NCBI RefSeq assembly: GCF_008386695.1
Contig: NZ_VUOC01000004.1
Span: 3,076,576-3,140,575, forward strand
Direction: 5' to 3'
From: Chitinophaga agrisoli
Lineage (GTDB): Bacteria; Bacteroidota; Bacteroidia; Chitinophagales; Chitinophagaceae
DNA: 64,000 nt
In this document: piece after piece, positions 43,632 to 51,313 of the stretch
How the letters are laid out: each line of letters starts with the position of its first letter
Numbering within the stretch: the stretch's first letter is position 1
The notes under the pieces: model-generated
What the model saw: only the letters and a program-made list of their open reading frames with translations
Database searches by the model: none
What the model was told of the DNA's origin: nothing
Translations under genes and position numbers: made by a program

Positions 43632-44066
43632 ATGTCCAAGAAGCTAATGACGGAAATCATAGCAGGATTATTCATCCTGCTGTTTTTGTATACTGCTTTG
43701 AGTAAATTGAACGAGTTTGCGCTTTTCAAACATTTTCTGTGGACTTCTCCACTAATAGGGCGGAAGGCGAATATAGTCGCGTGGGTCGTACCAGCCGTTG
43801 AGATATTGGTATCCTTACTGCTATTCCTGCCTGCCACCCGGAGGCGCGGCCTTTATGCGTCTTTTATGCTGATGCTTGCATTTACAATATATCTGGCATA
43901 CATGATTATCTTTGTACCAAAGCTGCCCTGTTCCTGTGGCGGGGTCATCAGCCAACTAAGCTGGCAACAGCATCTCATCTTTAATATTGTCTTTACTATC
44001 CTTTCTGTAGTGGGTATACGGCTAAGCAAAGCCGTTCCAGCAAGCAACCACGTTTCCCTATCATAA
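43632..44066 (+). CDS. MauE/DoxX-family redox-associated membrane protein
   Basis: 144 residues from the ATG at 43632 (MSKKLMTEII); a TTG six codons earlier is possible. Four TM helices: ~8-24, ~47-66, ~76-95 and ~110-130. The MauE hallmark is the pair C100-x-C102 in LPCSCGGV, at the end of TM3. MauE helps form the disulfides of methylamine dehydrogenase in methylotrophs; related proteins are redox helpers in membranes. Here it is directly followed by a small exported two-Cys protein, a plausible partner. The role in this locus is inferred, not shown. Confidence 0.85.
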   Translation: MSKKLMTEIIAGLFILLFLYTALSKLNEFALFKHFLWTSPLIGRKANIVAWVVPAVEILVSLLLFLPATRRRGLYASFMLMLAFTIYLAYMIIFVPKLPCSCGGVISQLSWQQHLIFNIVFTILSVVGIRLSKAVPASNHVSLS

Positions 44067-44135
44067 AAGCAGGAGAAGCCGAAAACCTGTATAAACGAGT
44101 AGGCTGTTATCATAACCAATGTTAAACTCTAACTG

Positions 44136-44483
44136 ATGAAAAAAAATCTAATCTGTGTATTGGCGGTGGTGCTGGCCGTAGCGGCGGTATCATACGCGAG
44201 AGCCAGCAAACGGGATCTGGCCAGCCAATGGTTCTTTTACCAGGACGACAATGATGGCATTGCCTTTACCGTTGATGAGGCCAGAAATGTAAATTTTTAT
44301 GTTGAAGCGAATGGGGTGAATCCAAGTATAACTTGCAATGGCCTCAGTAAGCTCTGTGCTATCTTTGCACAGACAGATAACAATCACAGACCTATTATTA
44401 CAGAGAACAATGCCGTAGACGCACAGATCGTGACTTTCTTCAATACCGGTTTCGGTGGATCCCTGATCAAACGAGTGCCATAA
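44136..44483 (+). CDS. Small exported two-cysteine protein (DUF6520-like)
   Basis: 115 residues. A signal peptide (MKKNLICVLAVVLAVAAVSYARA, cleavage near 23) leads to a ~90-residue mature protein. Two mature cysteines, C67 and C74 (ITCNGLSKLCAIF), are spaced for a disulfide. The pattern of short signal and C-x6-C near the C-terminal third matches the small family I recall as DUF6520, often found next to MauE-like genes in Bacteroidota. No enzymatic motif. Possible roles are a secreted peptide or the substrate of the MauE-like partner (inference). It sits 69 bases after the MauE-like gene. Confidence 0.72.
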   Translation: MKKNLICVLAVVLAVAAVSYARASKRDLASQWFFYQDDNDGIAFTVDEARNVNFYVEANGVNPSITCNGLSKLCAIFAQTDNNHRPIITENNAVDAQIVTFFNTGFGGSLIKRVP

Positions 44484-44503
44484 GCTACGTAAATTTTAAT
44501 TGT

Positions 44504-44541
44504 AAAGGGCGCATCAAAACATGGTGCGTCCTTTATTATTT
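44504..44541. terminator. Bidirectional terminator between the two-Cys gene and SusD
   Basis: AAAGGGCGCA (44504-44513) and TGCGTCCTTT (44525-44534), a 10-bp stem with one G-U pair; T-rich flank ATTATTTT on the plus side and A-rich on the other. It separates convergent genes. Confidence 0.7.
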
Positions 44542-45902
44542 TATGGGTTCTGGGGAATGTTTGTGAGTGCAATTACATCTATCGGTATCTGCATGGCATA
44601 GCGCAGGCTATGTGGAGGCAGCGTATAGGTGTTACCGTTCATAATGCGTGCAGGCGTTACTGCCAGTATAGGATCAAATTGCAACCGCCGCAGATCCGTC
44701 CAGCGGGTACCACGGAACAGCAGTTCCTTCCTTCTTTCTGTGAGTATTTTACTAAGGGCCTCTGTGGCATCTGTAGCTGTTAAAGGAACAAAGAAACCGG
44801 TACGCCATCTTTTCTCCAGCAGGGTATTAAGGTCCTGCATGGCCAATGCGGTACTACCAGCGCGGGCCCGCCCTTCTGCCCTGATCAGGTACATCTCATC
44901 TGTTACAATGCCCGCAAATATATACCCATTCTGCGAGCCCATACCGCCATAGTCTCCTTTGAAGCTTTTTGCATCGTTATTCAGGAAGCAGATTGATTTC
45001 CTGAGATCGTTATCTGCGTAGCTCTTATAGAGCGTTGTATCTGTTTTGTTAGTACCGGGGAGCAGCGTGTTGGCCGCGGGCGATATCATGTCGAGGATCA
45101 CTTCCGGGTTAAACCGGGGAATGGATACATCTGCCATGGCATCCAGGGTGTTATAATCCAGCAGCGTGTTATATAGGTGCAGACAGGAGTCTGCATAGGC
45201 GGCCGCTTTGGCATAGTCGCGCATATCCAGGTATACTCTTGCGAGCGCACCCAATACGGCCGGGCGGGAAGGCCTGCTCTTTATCTGCGGCAATGCCGGT
45301 AACAAAGGTAGTGCCGCCTGCAGGTCCATTATTATGCGATCATAACATTGCTGTACGCTGGCCCGCACAGACACATCCTTATAGCTGGATGAGAGCCGCA
45401 GGGGGACGCCTTTATCAGTTGCAGCGGTGGCTTTGTCATAAGGAGCAGCAAACAGCTGTACCAATGCATGGAAGTAAACGGCCCTGAAGAACAGGGCGCT
45501 GCCTTTTGCCTGGTCACGAAGCGCGCGGATACTATCCGCCGGCACTTTAATATTATCCGCGTTATCCAGCACAACATTGGCGGTTAAGATGGGTTGATAG
45601 ACCCAGTAATCTTTTGTCTGATCGTTCTTTTGCCACAGGTACAGATCGCGGGCATTTTCTGAGAGGGTATTCCAATCGTCTGCGGAGAGGTAGTAATTAT
45701 CCGCCATCATTTCGCCCGCAGCAGGGTACTGCCCATTCATGAGGCTGTAATTATCCATGAGCAATTGCAGGTCCTCCGCGGTGGAGGGAAGCGTCCATTT
45801 CTCATCCGGCTTCGCATCCAGGTAGTGCCCGCAGGACAGTAGTCCCAGCGAAAGCCCTGTTACAAAGATCCATCCAATAATATACCTGTATCGCATTATC
45901 AT
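44541..45902 (-). CDS. SusD/RagB-family outer-membrane lipoprotein
   Basis: 453 residues; ATG at 45902 or 45896. A type II signal with lipobox GLLSC (lipidated Cys ~24). SusD proteins sit on the cell surface over the SusC barrel and bind the substrate. The C-terminal RagB region is present: YIFAGIVTDEMYLIRAEGRARAGSTALAMQDLNTLLEKRW, LTERRKELLFRGTRWTDLRRL. TPR-like helices fill the middle (~90-260). It is encoded 12 bases after the SusC stop in the same operon. The N-terminal half is degenerate enough that the substrate (glycan or peptide) cannot be guessed. Confidence 0.92.
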   Translation of the reverse strand: MIMRYRYIIGWIFVTGLSLGLLSCGHYLDAKPDEKWTLPSTAEDLQLLMDNYSLMNGQYPAAGEMMADNYYLSADDWNTLSENARDLYLWQKNDQTKDYWVYQPILTANVVLDNADNIKVPADSIRALRDQAKGSALFFRAVYFHALVQLFAAPYDKATAATDKGVPLRLSSSYKDVSVRASVQQCYDRIIMDLQAALPLLPALPQIKSRPSRPAVLGALARVYLDMRDYAKAAAYADSCLHLYNTLLDYNTLDAMADVSIPRFNPEVILDMISPAANTLLPGTNKTDTTLYKSYADNDLRKSICFLNNDAKSFKGDYGGMGSQNGYIFAGIVTDEMYLIRAEGRARAGSTALAMQDLNTLLEKRWRTGFFVPLTATDATEALSKILTERRKELLFRGTRWTDLRRLQFDPILAVTPARIMNGNTYTLPPHSLRYAMQIPIDVIALTNIPQNP

Positions 45903-45914
45903 TTACGTTTATCA

Positions 45915-48900
45915 TTACATATCTATCCTGCATCCTATTGCAATGGATCGCGGCAATGGCAGCCCGGAAGGCGCATCGGGATCCAGACCGGCCTTATTGG
46001 CTTTCCAGATAAGCACGTGCAGGTTGGTGATATATGTATAGAGCTGCAGCCGGCTAAAGAACAGGCGGCTATCAGCCTTTTTATTAAAGTTATAGCTTAA
46101 CCGGATATCATCCAGGCGGATATGATCGCCTTTTTCTACCGTGATCTCCGAATTGGTGTAGAACTGGTCCCTGGATGCGGAGGGATTAGGATAGATCATG
46201 GAAGGCACATTGGTGAACTGTTCATCTCCGGGATGCTGCCAACGCTTCAGGTAGTCGCTATGTCCGTTACCGGTAGAGAACAGCGGGCCGTAGGCGATGG
46301 TATTACGCCTGAAATAGTAGCCCAGGCGATAGGTAATATTTGTAGAGAGGGACAGGCCTTTCCAGGAAAAAGTATTCAGGAAGTTCCCGAAGAATGGCGG
46401 TAATGCCGGGCCATCTATCGCCTGATCTGATAAGGGTGTTTGTACCAATGATGCATAGTCTTTACTTACCTGTTTATTTACGTAACCGCGCGGATCGCCG
46501 GTAGCGGGGTCCAGTCCGGCCCATCTGTAACTTACCAGTGAATAGGGATTACGCCCTACTATAGGGAAGATGTTTGCTCCGGTGCTTACATATCCGGTGG
46601 TATAAGGCTGTAGTAAATATTTGGTCAGCCGGTATGTAACATAACTAAACTGCAGTGAGGACTGCCATTTGAACCCGCCCCTGTTCAGCGGCTGTATATT
46701 CAGCTGTACGTCTATGCCCTGGCCGCTCATATCTGCAGAGTTTGTGAAGGCAGCGCCCAAACCTGTTGACAGATCGAGCATCTGGAGGCCGATCACATCC
46801 ACAGAGCGTTTACGGTAATATTCTATACTGCCACCCAGTATATTTCCTTTTAAGGCAAAATCCAGCCCGGCGTTGAGGGTATTCACCTTTTCCCAGCGCA
46901 GGTCTGGATTGGCCAGACTACGGATGTCTGCATAAGCCAGGTTCGTGAACTGGAACGAAGGGTCGTATTTGTAAAGCGTAGTAAGGGCCGCGATGGAGTT
47001 ATTCACGTTACCGCTACTGCCATAGGTGACGCGCAGGTTGAGGTAAGGCAACCAGGTTACGTGATAGCAATCCTGGTTGGATGCTTTCCATGCCAGGCCG
47101 GCGGACCAGAGGGGAATACCTTTACGGTTGGTATTGACCCCGAAGAGGTTAGAGGCGTCTTTACGCGCGCTGGCGGAAAGGGTATAGCTGTTATTATACG
47201 TATAGGCGGCATTCATGTAGAGCGAGACAAAACGATCCACCTGGTCTGTATAATCATTATTAGACGGGATGTTAGCGATACCGCCCAGGTATACCGGGTA
47301 GGCATTGACAAGATCTACGTTTCCGCTGAACTGACGATAAATATTGCCCTGGGTATGCGCATCCCTTAATTCTGTACCGGCCACCGCCGTTATCTTATTA
47401 CGGGCGCCCCATGCCTTATCCCAGTTCAGCTGCGCCCTTACAGTATGCACATCTGTGCGGCTGTTGGATTGGTCGAGTATAGGGCCTTTGGGTACGATGT
47501 AGATAACGCTATCGTTCCTGATCTGGGTGAAACGGTTTACCAGGTCGCGGGTAAAGAAAGTCTGTTCATTGTGGAACTGACGGATACCTTCATCTGAGTG
47601 CTGGTACTGGTATTTTACTTCGGCAGTGAGCGTTTTTGACAGATCGTATTTAGCGCCTATGTTGGCGATGATGATATTGGTCCAGCTGGTATTATCATTC
47701 TCCGCCATTTCCTGGAGAGGGCGGTATTTCCAATCCATGAGCAGGCCATGGCCGGCGGTATCCGTGTAGGCGCCCCGGTAGCGGTAATCCAGTGGAAGCG
47801 GATTGCCTTTACTATCTGCCAGGCTGCTGTATGGCGGCAGCACCCGGGTACCCAGCTTATAATTGTTATCTGCAAAGCCGCCCTGGCTGTTATTGTCGTT
47901 ATTGTGACGGGTATATTGTGCGCCCAATTGCAACTGTAAACGTTTTGTTGCCTGCCAGGTTGCGTCTGAACGGAGGGTGATACGCTGATAGTTATTGCCC
48001 ACGAGGTTAGACAGGTCTCTGTCAAAGCCGGTGGAGAAATAGTATTTCAGTTTACTTGTGCCGCCGTTCACATTTATGGCATACTGCTGGTTAACGCCCT
48101 GGCGGTAAACATAGCGGAGGAAATCGTTACGCACATCCTGACTACGCAGCGCATTGATAGCCGCATTGGCCTCTGCCTCCGTAAGCTGGCCGCTGCGTTG
48201 TTTAGCCAGGATCTCCACTACGGGCGTTACGGGCGGACGGTTTCGGGAATTGAGGGCGCCGTTATATGCGCCTTGCGCAAACAGGGACTGTTCCAGGTCG
48301 ATAAAGTCCGAAGAGGGTATCAGCGGCAGCTGGAACAGGTCTTGTTTATTGACGAAGGTTATATTGGTATTAAACGACACCCGGGGCGCCTGGTTAAAGC
48401 GGCCTTTTTTCGTGGTGATGACGATCACCCCGTTGCCCGCTTTAGCGCCCCAGATGGAGGCCGCCGCGGCGTCTTTGAGGATGGTAATATTCTCAACATC
48501 ATTGGGATTGATGTCGTTAATATCCCCTTCGTAGGGGAAATTGTCCACCACTATCAACGGCTGGGCGATGGTGGCTGTGAGGGTGTACAGGCCGCGGATC
48601 TGCATTTTGGGCGCCGCGGGATCCCGTTTATCGAAGAGCAGGCCGCTGGTAACGCCATCCAGGCGGTCCAGGATACCGGTGCTGACCTTACGGTTAAGGA
48701 TATCGTTATCCAGTTTGGTGAAGGAACCGGTGGCCCTTTCGCGGGGCAGCTCCTGGTAGCCGGTGGAGACGATGGAAACGCCAGTCATATTGACGATATC
48801 CTGCTCCAGCTTTATCTGCATGGGTGTGCGGCCGTTCCATTTCACCTGTTGTTTTACGTAGCCAGCGTAGCTAACGGAGAGGACTACCTCTGCCTGCATA

Positions 48901-49433
48901 CGATCGAGGAGGAAGCGGCCTTCCTCGTCTGTAGTTACCCCCTTACGGGTGCCATTTACCAGAACCGTAGCACCGGCCAGGGGGACGCCGGCAGCATCTG
49001 TTACAGTGCCGGACATCATGGTAAACGGGCTATGCTCCACTCCCACCTCAGGTTCTGCGGCGCGGATGAGGATGATCTTATCCTCCAGGGACCAGGCCAC
49101 GCCTTTTCCGCGGAAGAGTTGTTGCAATAGGTTCTCTACAGGCATATCCTTTGCGTGCACGCTTACCGGTTGCCGGGTGTCCAGCACGGAAGCCGCATAG
49201 AAAAAATGATACCCGGTTTGTTTGGTAATGACCTTAAAAACATCCCGCATGGGCACATGATCTGCGGAGACGGTCACTTTTCCGTTATCCTGCATATAAC
49301 GGCCGGCCCGTACGGGTAGTACGGAGCACATCAGCCACAGCCACAGCATCACAGGATAACACAGATGCAAAGGTGTATTCCGCATATATAATTTTTTCCG
49401 CCAAACTGGCGGTCCCCCCGTTTTGGCGTACAT
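45915..49433 (-). CDS. SusC/RagA TonB-linked outer-membrane protein with N-terminal STN domain
   Basis: 1172 residues from the ATG at 49433; a GTG three codons upstream and an ATG at 49385 (MRNTPLHLC) are alternatives. The signal region is the hydrophobic LHLCYPVMLWLWLMCSVLPVRAG. Order of domains: STN (~50-115, VSADHVPMRDVFKVITKQTGYHFFYAASVLDTRQPVSVHAKDMPVENLLQQLFRGKGVAWSLEDKIILI region), carboxypeptidase-like beta-sandwich (~140-215), TonB plug (~215-350, with DVENITILKDAAAASIWGAKAGNGVIVITTKKG), then a 22-strand barrel to the C-terminus (RSIAIGCRIDM). STN domains normally signal to a FecR anti-sigma factor, but no fecR or ECF sigma gene is nearby. With SusD it would import a nutrient driven by TonB. 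No enzyme is linked, so the ligand is unknown. Confidence 0.94.
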   Translation of the reverse strand: MYAKTGGPPVWRKKLYMRNTPLHLCYPVMLWLWLMCSVLPVRAGRYMQDNGKVTVSADHVPMRDVFKVITKQTGYHFFYAASVLDTRQPVSVHAKDMPVENLLQQLFRGKGVAWSLEDKIILIRAAEPEVGVEHSPFTMMSGTVTDAAGVPLAGATVLVNGTRKGVTTDEEGRFLLDRMQAEVVLSVSYAGYVKQQVKWNGRTPMQIKLEQDIVNMTGVSIVSTGYQELPRERATGSFTKLDNDILNRKVSTGILDRLDGVTSGLLFDKRDPAAPKMQIRGLYTLTATIAQPLIVVDNFPYEGDINDINPNDVENITILKDAAAASIWGAKAGNGVIVITTKKGRFNQAPRVSFNTNITFVNKQDLFQLPLIPSSDFIDLEQSLFAQGAYNGALNSRNRPPVTPVVEILAKQRSGQLTEAEANAAINALRSQDVRNDFLRYVYRQGVNQQYAINVNGGTSKLKYYFSTGFDRDLSNLVGNNYQRITLRSDATWQATKRLQLQLGAQYTRHNNDNNSQGGFADNNYKLGTRVLPPYSSLADSKGNPLPLDYRYRGAYTDTAGHGLLMDWKYRPLQEMAENDNTSWTNIIIANIGAKYDLSKTLTAEVKYQYQHSDEGIRQFHNEQTFFTRDLVNRFTQIRNDSVIYIVPKGPILDQSNSRTDVHTVRAQLNWDKAWGARNKITAVAGTELRDAHTQGNIYRQFSGNVDLVNAYPVYLGGIANIPSNNDYTDQVDRFVSLYMNAAYTYNNSYTLSASARKDASNLFGVNTNRKGIPLWSAGLAWKASNQDCYHVTWLPYLNLRVTYGSSGNVNNSIAALTTLYKYDPSFQFTNLAYADIRSLANPDLRWEKVNTLNAGLDFALKGNILGGSIEYYRKRSVDVIGLQMLDLSTGLGAAFTNSADMSGQGIDVQLNIQPLNRGGFKWQSSLQFSYVTYRLTKYLLQPYTTGYVSTGANIFPIVGRNPYSLVSYRWAGLDPATGDPRGYVNKQVSKDYASLVQTPLSDQAIDGPALPPFFGNFLNTFSWKGLSLSTNITYRLGYYFRRNTIAYGPLFSTGNGHSDYLKRWQHPGDEQFTNVPSMIYPNPSASRDQFYTNSEITVEKGDHIRLDDIRLSYNFNKKADSRLFFSRLQLYTYITNLHVLIWKANKAGLDPDAPSGLPLPRSIAIGCRIDM

Positions 49434-49639
49434 TTTCACCACAATCTAAACATGTCTACGTGATTATTCCATCAAAATAAGGTATAAGACGGTTGATCCT
49501 CGTAAAGGGTGATTATTGTCCTTTTGGTTTTCTACCAGAAAATTTAAACAAAATTTCTGTTATCGCCTACACGCAGGCCGGATAATTGGCAGTTTTTGCC
49601 AATTCCCTTATTTTCGCCGTCCATCAACCAACCATATCC

Positions 49640-51187
49640 ATGATTGTGAAAACCTTTGGCAGCGCGGTCCAAGGCGTTGCCGCCATTTCCATTACCATAG
49701 AAGTGAATGTTTTTCCCAAGGGCACCAAATTCTTTATTGTGGGCCTGCCGGATAATGCCGTAAAGGAAAGCGAAAAACGGATAGAATCCACTATTGTTAG
49801 CCTGGGGTGTCGTTTTCCCCGGTTCCGGACGGTGGTAAATATGGCGCCGGCGGACATTAAAAAGGCCGGTTCCGCATATGATCTGCCCATTACGCTGGGT
49901 ATACTGGCTGCCTCCGGGCAGATACCGGCGGAGCCGCTGCACCAATATACCATTATGGGAGAGCTATCCCTGGACGGCACCATACAGCCTATAAAGGGCG
50001 CGCTGCCCATGGCCCTGCAGACCAGGAGCGAAGGCTTCCGGGGGCTGATAGTGCCGTTGCAGAACGCCCGCGAGGCCGCTATGGTGCACGGGCTGGATGT
50101 ATACGGCGTATCTCATATACGGGAAGTGATCCTGCTGCTGCAAAACCCCGGTTCGATGACGCCCGTACAGGTAGATACGCGGGCAGAGTTCCTGGCCGCC
50201 CAGCAGGACTGCGATGCGGACTTTAGCGACGTGAAAGGCCAGTACAGCGTAAAACGGGCATTAGAGATAGCAGCCGCCGGCGGGCATAATGCGCTGATGA
50301 TAGGGCCGCCCGGTTCCGGCAAGACCATGCTGGCCAAACGGCTATCCGGTATACTGCCACCCCTTACCCTGCATGAAGCGCTGGAAACCACCAAGATCCA
50401 TTCCGTAGCCGGCAAACTGCCCGCGCATAGCTCCCTGATAGCGCGGCGCCCTTTCCGCGACCCGCACCATACCATTAGCGACACTGCGCTGGTAGGCGGC
50501 GGCAGCACTCCGCAGCCGGGAGAGATATCGCTGGCGCATAACGGGGTGCTTTTCCTGGATGAGCTGCCGGAGTTTAAGCGGAAGGTGCTGGAGGTAATGC
50601 GGCAGCCAGTGGAAGAAAGGCAGGTGACCATTTCCCGGGCCAAGACCTCTGTAGCATTCCCTGCCAGCTTTATGCTGATAGCTGCTATGAACCCCTGCCC
50701 CTGCGGGTATTATAATCACCCGGATAAAGATTGTACCTGTGCGCCAGGGATGGTGCAGAAATACCTGAACCGGGTATCCGGCCCATTGCTGGACCGGATA
50801 GATATGCATGTGGAGGTAACGCCGGTGCCGTTTGCCTCACTGAGCAGCCAGGAAGAGGCAGAGCCCAGTCATCTGATACGGCAACGGGTAATGCAGGCGC
50901 GGGAACTGCAACACCAGCGTTTTGCGGAGTATGAAGGTATTTACTGCAATGCGCAGATGAGCAGCCGGTTGCTGAAAAAGATCTGTCAGCTGGATGAGAG
51001 CAGCAGTACTTTATTAAAAACGGCTATGACCAAATTGAAGCTATCTGCCAGGGCCTATGACCGGATATTAAAAGTAAGCCGGACCATTGCCGACCTGGAA
51101 GGTATGGAAACCATACAGACCGGGCATATAGCGGAGGCCATCCGGTACAGGAGCCTGGATAGGGAGAGCTGGGGAACTAGCTATTAG
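49640..51187 (+). CDS. comM: YifB/ComM-family Mg-chelatase-like AAA ATPase
   Basis: 515 residues from MIVKTFGSAVQGVAAISITIEVNV. The N-terminal ~170 residues form a Lon-protease-like domain. Then the AAA module: P-loop GPPGSGKTMLAKRL (~215-228), DELPEFKRKVLEVMRQP (Walker B region, ~308-324), AAMNPCPCGYYNHPDKDC (sensor/zinc motif) and the Mg_chelatase_C domain (~420-510, SSRLLKKICQLDESSSTLLKTAMTKLKLSARAYDRILKVSRTIADLEG). ComM is a hexameric DNA helicase that promotes branch migration in natural transformation. All motifs are intact. Start supported by the family; a longer start upstream is less likely. Confidence 0.95.
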   Translation: MIVKTFGSAVQGVAAISITIEVNVFPKGTKFFIVGLPDNAVKESEKRIESTIVSLGCRFPRFRTVVNMAPADIKKAGSAYDLPITLGILAASGQIPAEPLHQYTIMGELSLDGTIQPIKGALPMALQTRSEGFRGLIVPLQNAREAAMVHGLDVYGVSHIREVILLLQNPGSMTPVQVDTRAEFLAAQQDCDADFSDVKGQYSVKRALEIAAAGGHNALMIGPPGSGKTMLAKRLSGILPPLTLHEALETTKIHSVAGKLPAHSSLIARRPFRDPHHTISDTALVGGGSTPQPGEISLAHNGVLFLDELPEFKRKVLEVMRQPVEERQVTISRAKTSVAFPASFMLIAAMNPCPCGYYNHPDKDCTCAPGMVQKYLNRVSGPLLDRIDMHVEVTPVPFASLSSQEEAEPSHLIRQRVMQARELQHQRFAEYEGIYCNAQMSSRLLKKICQLDESSSTLLKTAMTKLKLSARAYDRILKVSRTIADLEGMETIQTGHIAEAIRYRSLDRESWGTSY

Positions 51188-51313
51188 CTTTTAGCGGTCA
51201 GCTTTGGGCTGTTGGCGGGATAATAGGTAAACAGGCTAACGGCGGATAGTGGCTGTAGTCCGGGTGATAGATAAGTGAGCTAGCGCTAAAGGCTGATAGC
51301 TAGCGGCTAATCG
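51188..51313. repeat. TTAGC-type filler repeat between comM and the EF-G paralogue
   Basis: The whole gap is built of degenerate words such as GCTATTAGC, GCTTTTAGC, GGTCAGC, GCTAACGGC, GGCTGATAGC and GCTAATCG. It carries no ORF and no terminator. Confidence 0.6.

Noticed and set aside
42575-49433. Polysaccharide utilisation locus
   Set aside because: A SusCD pair is present but no glycoside hydrolase, lyase or sulfatase is linked; the GH29 and GH20 genes are far away.
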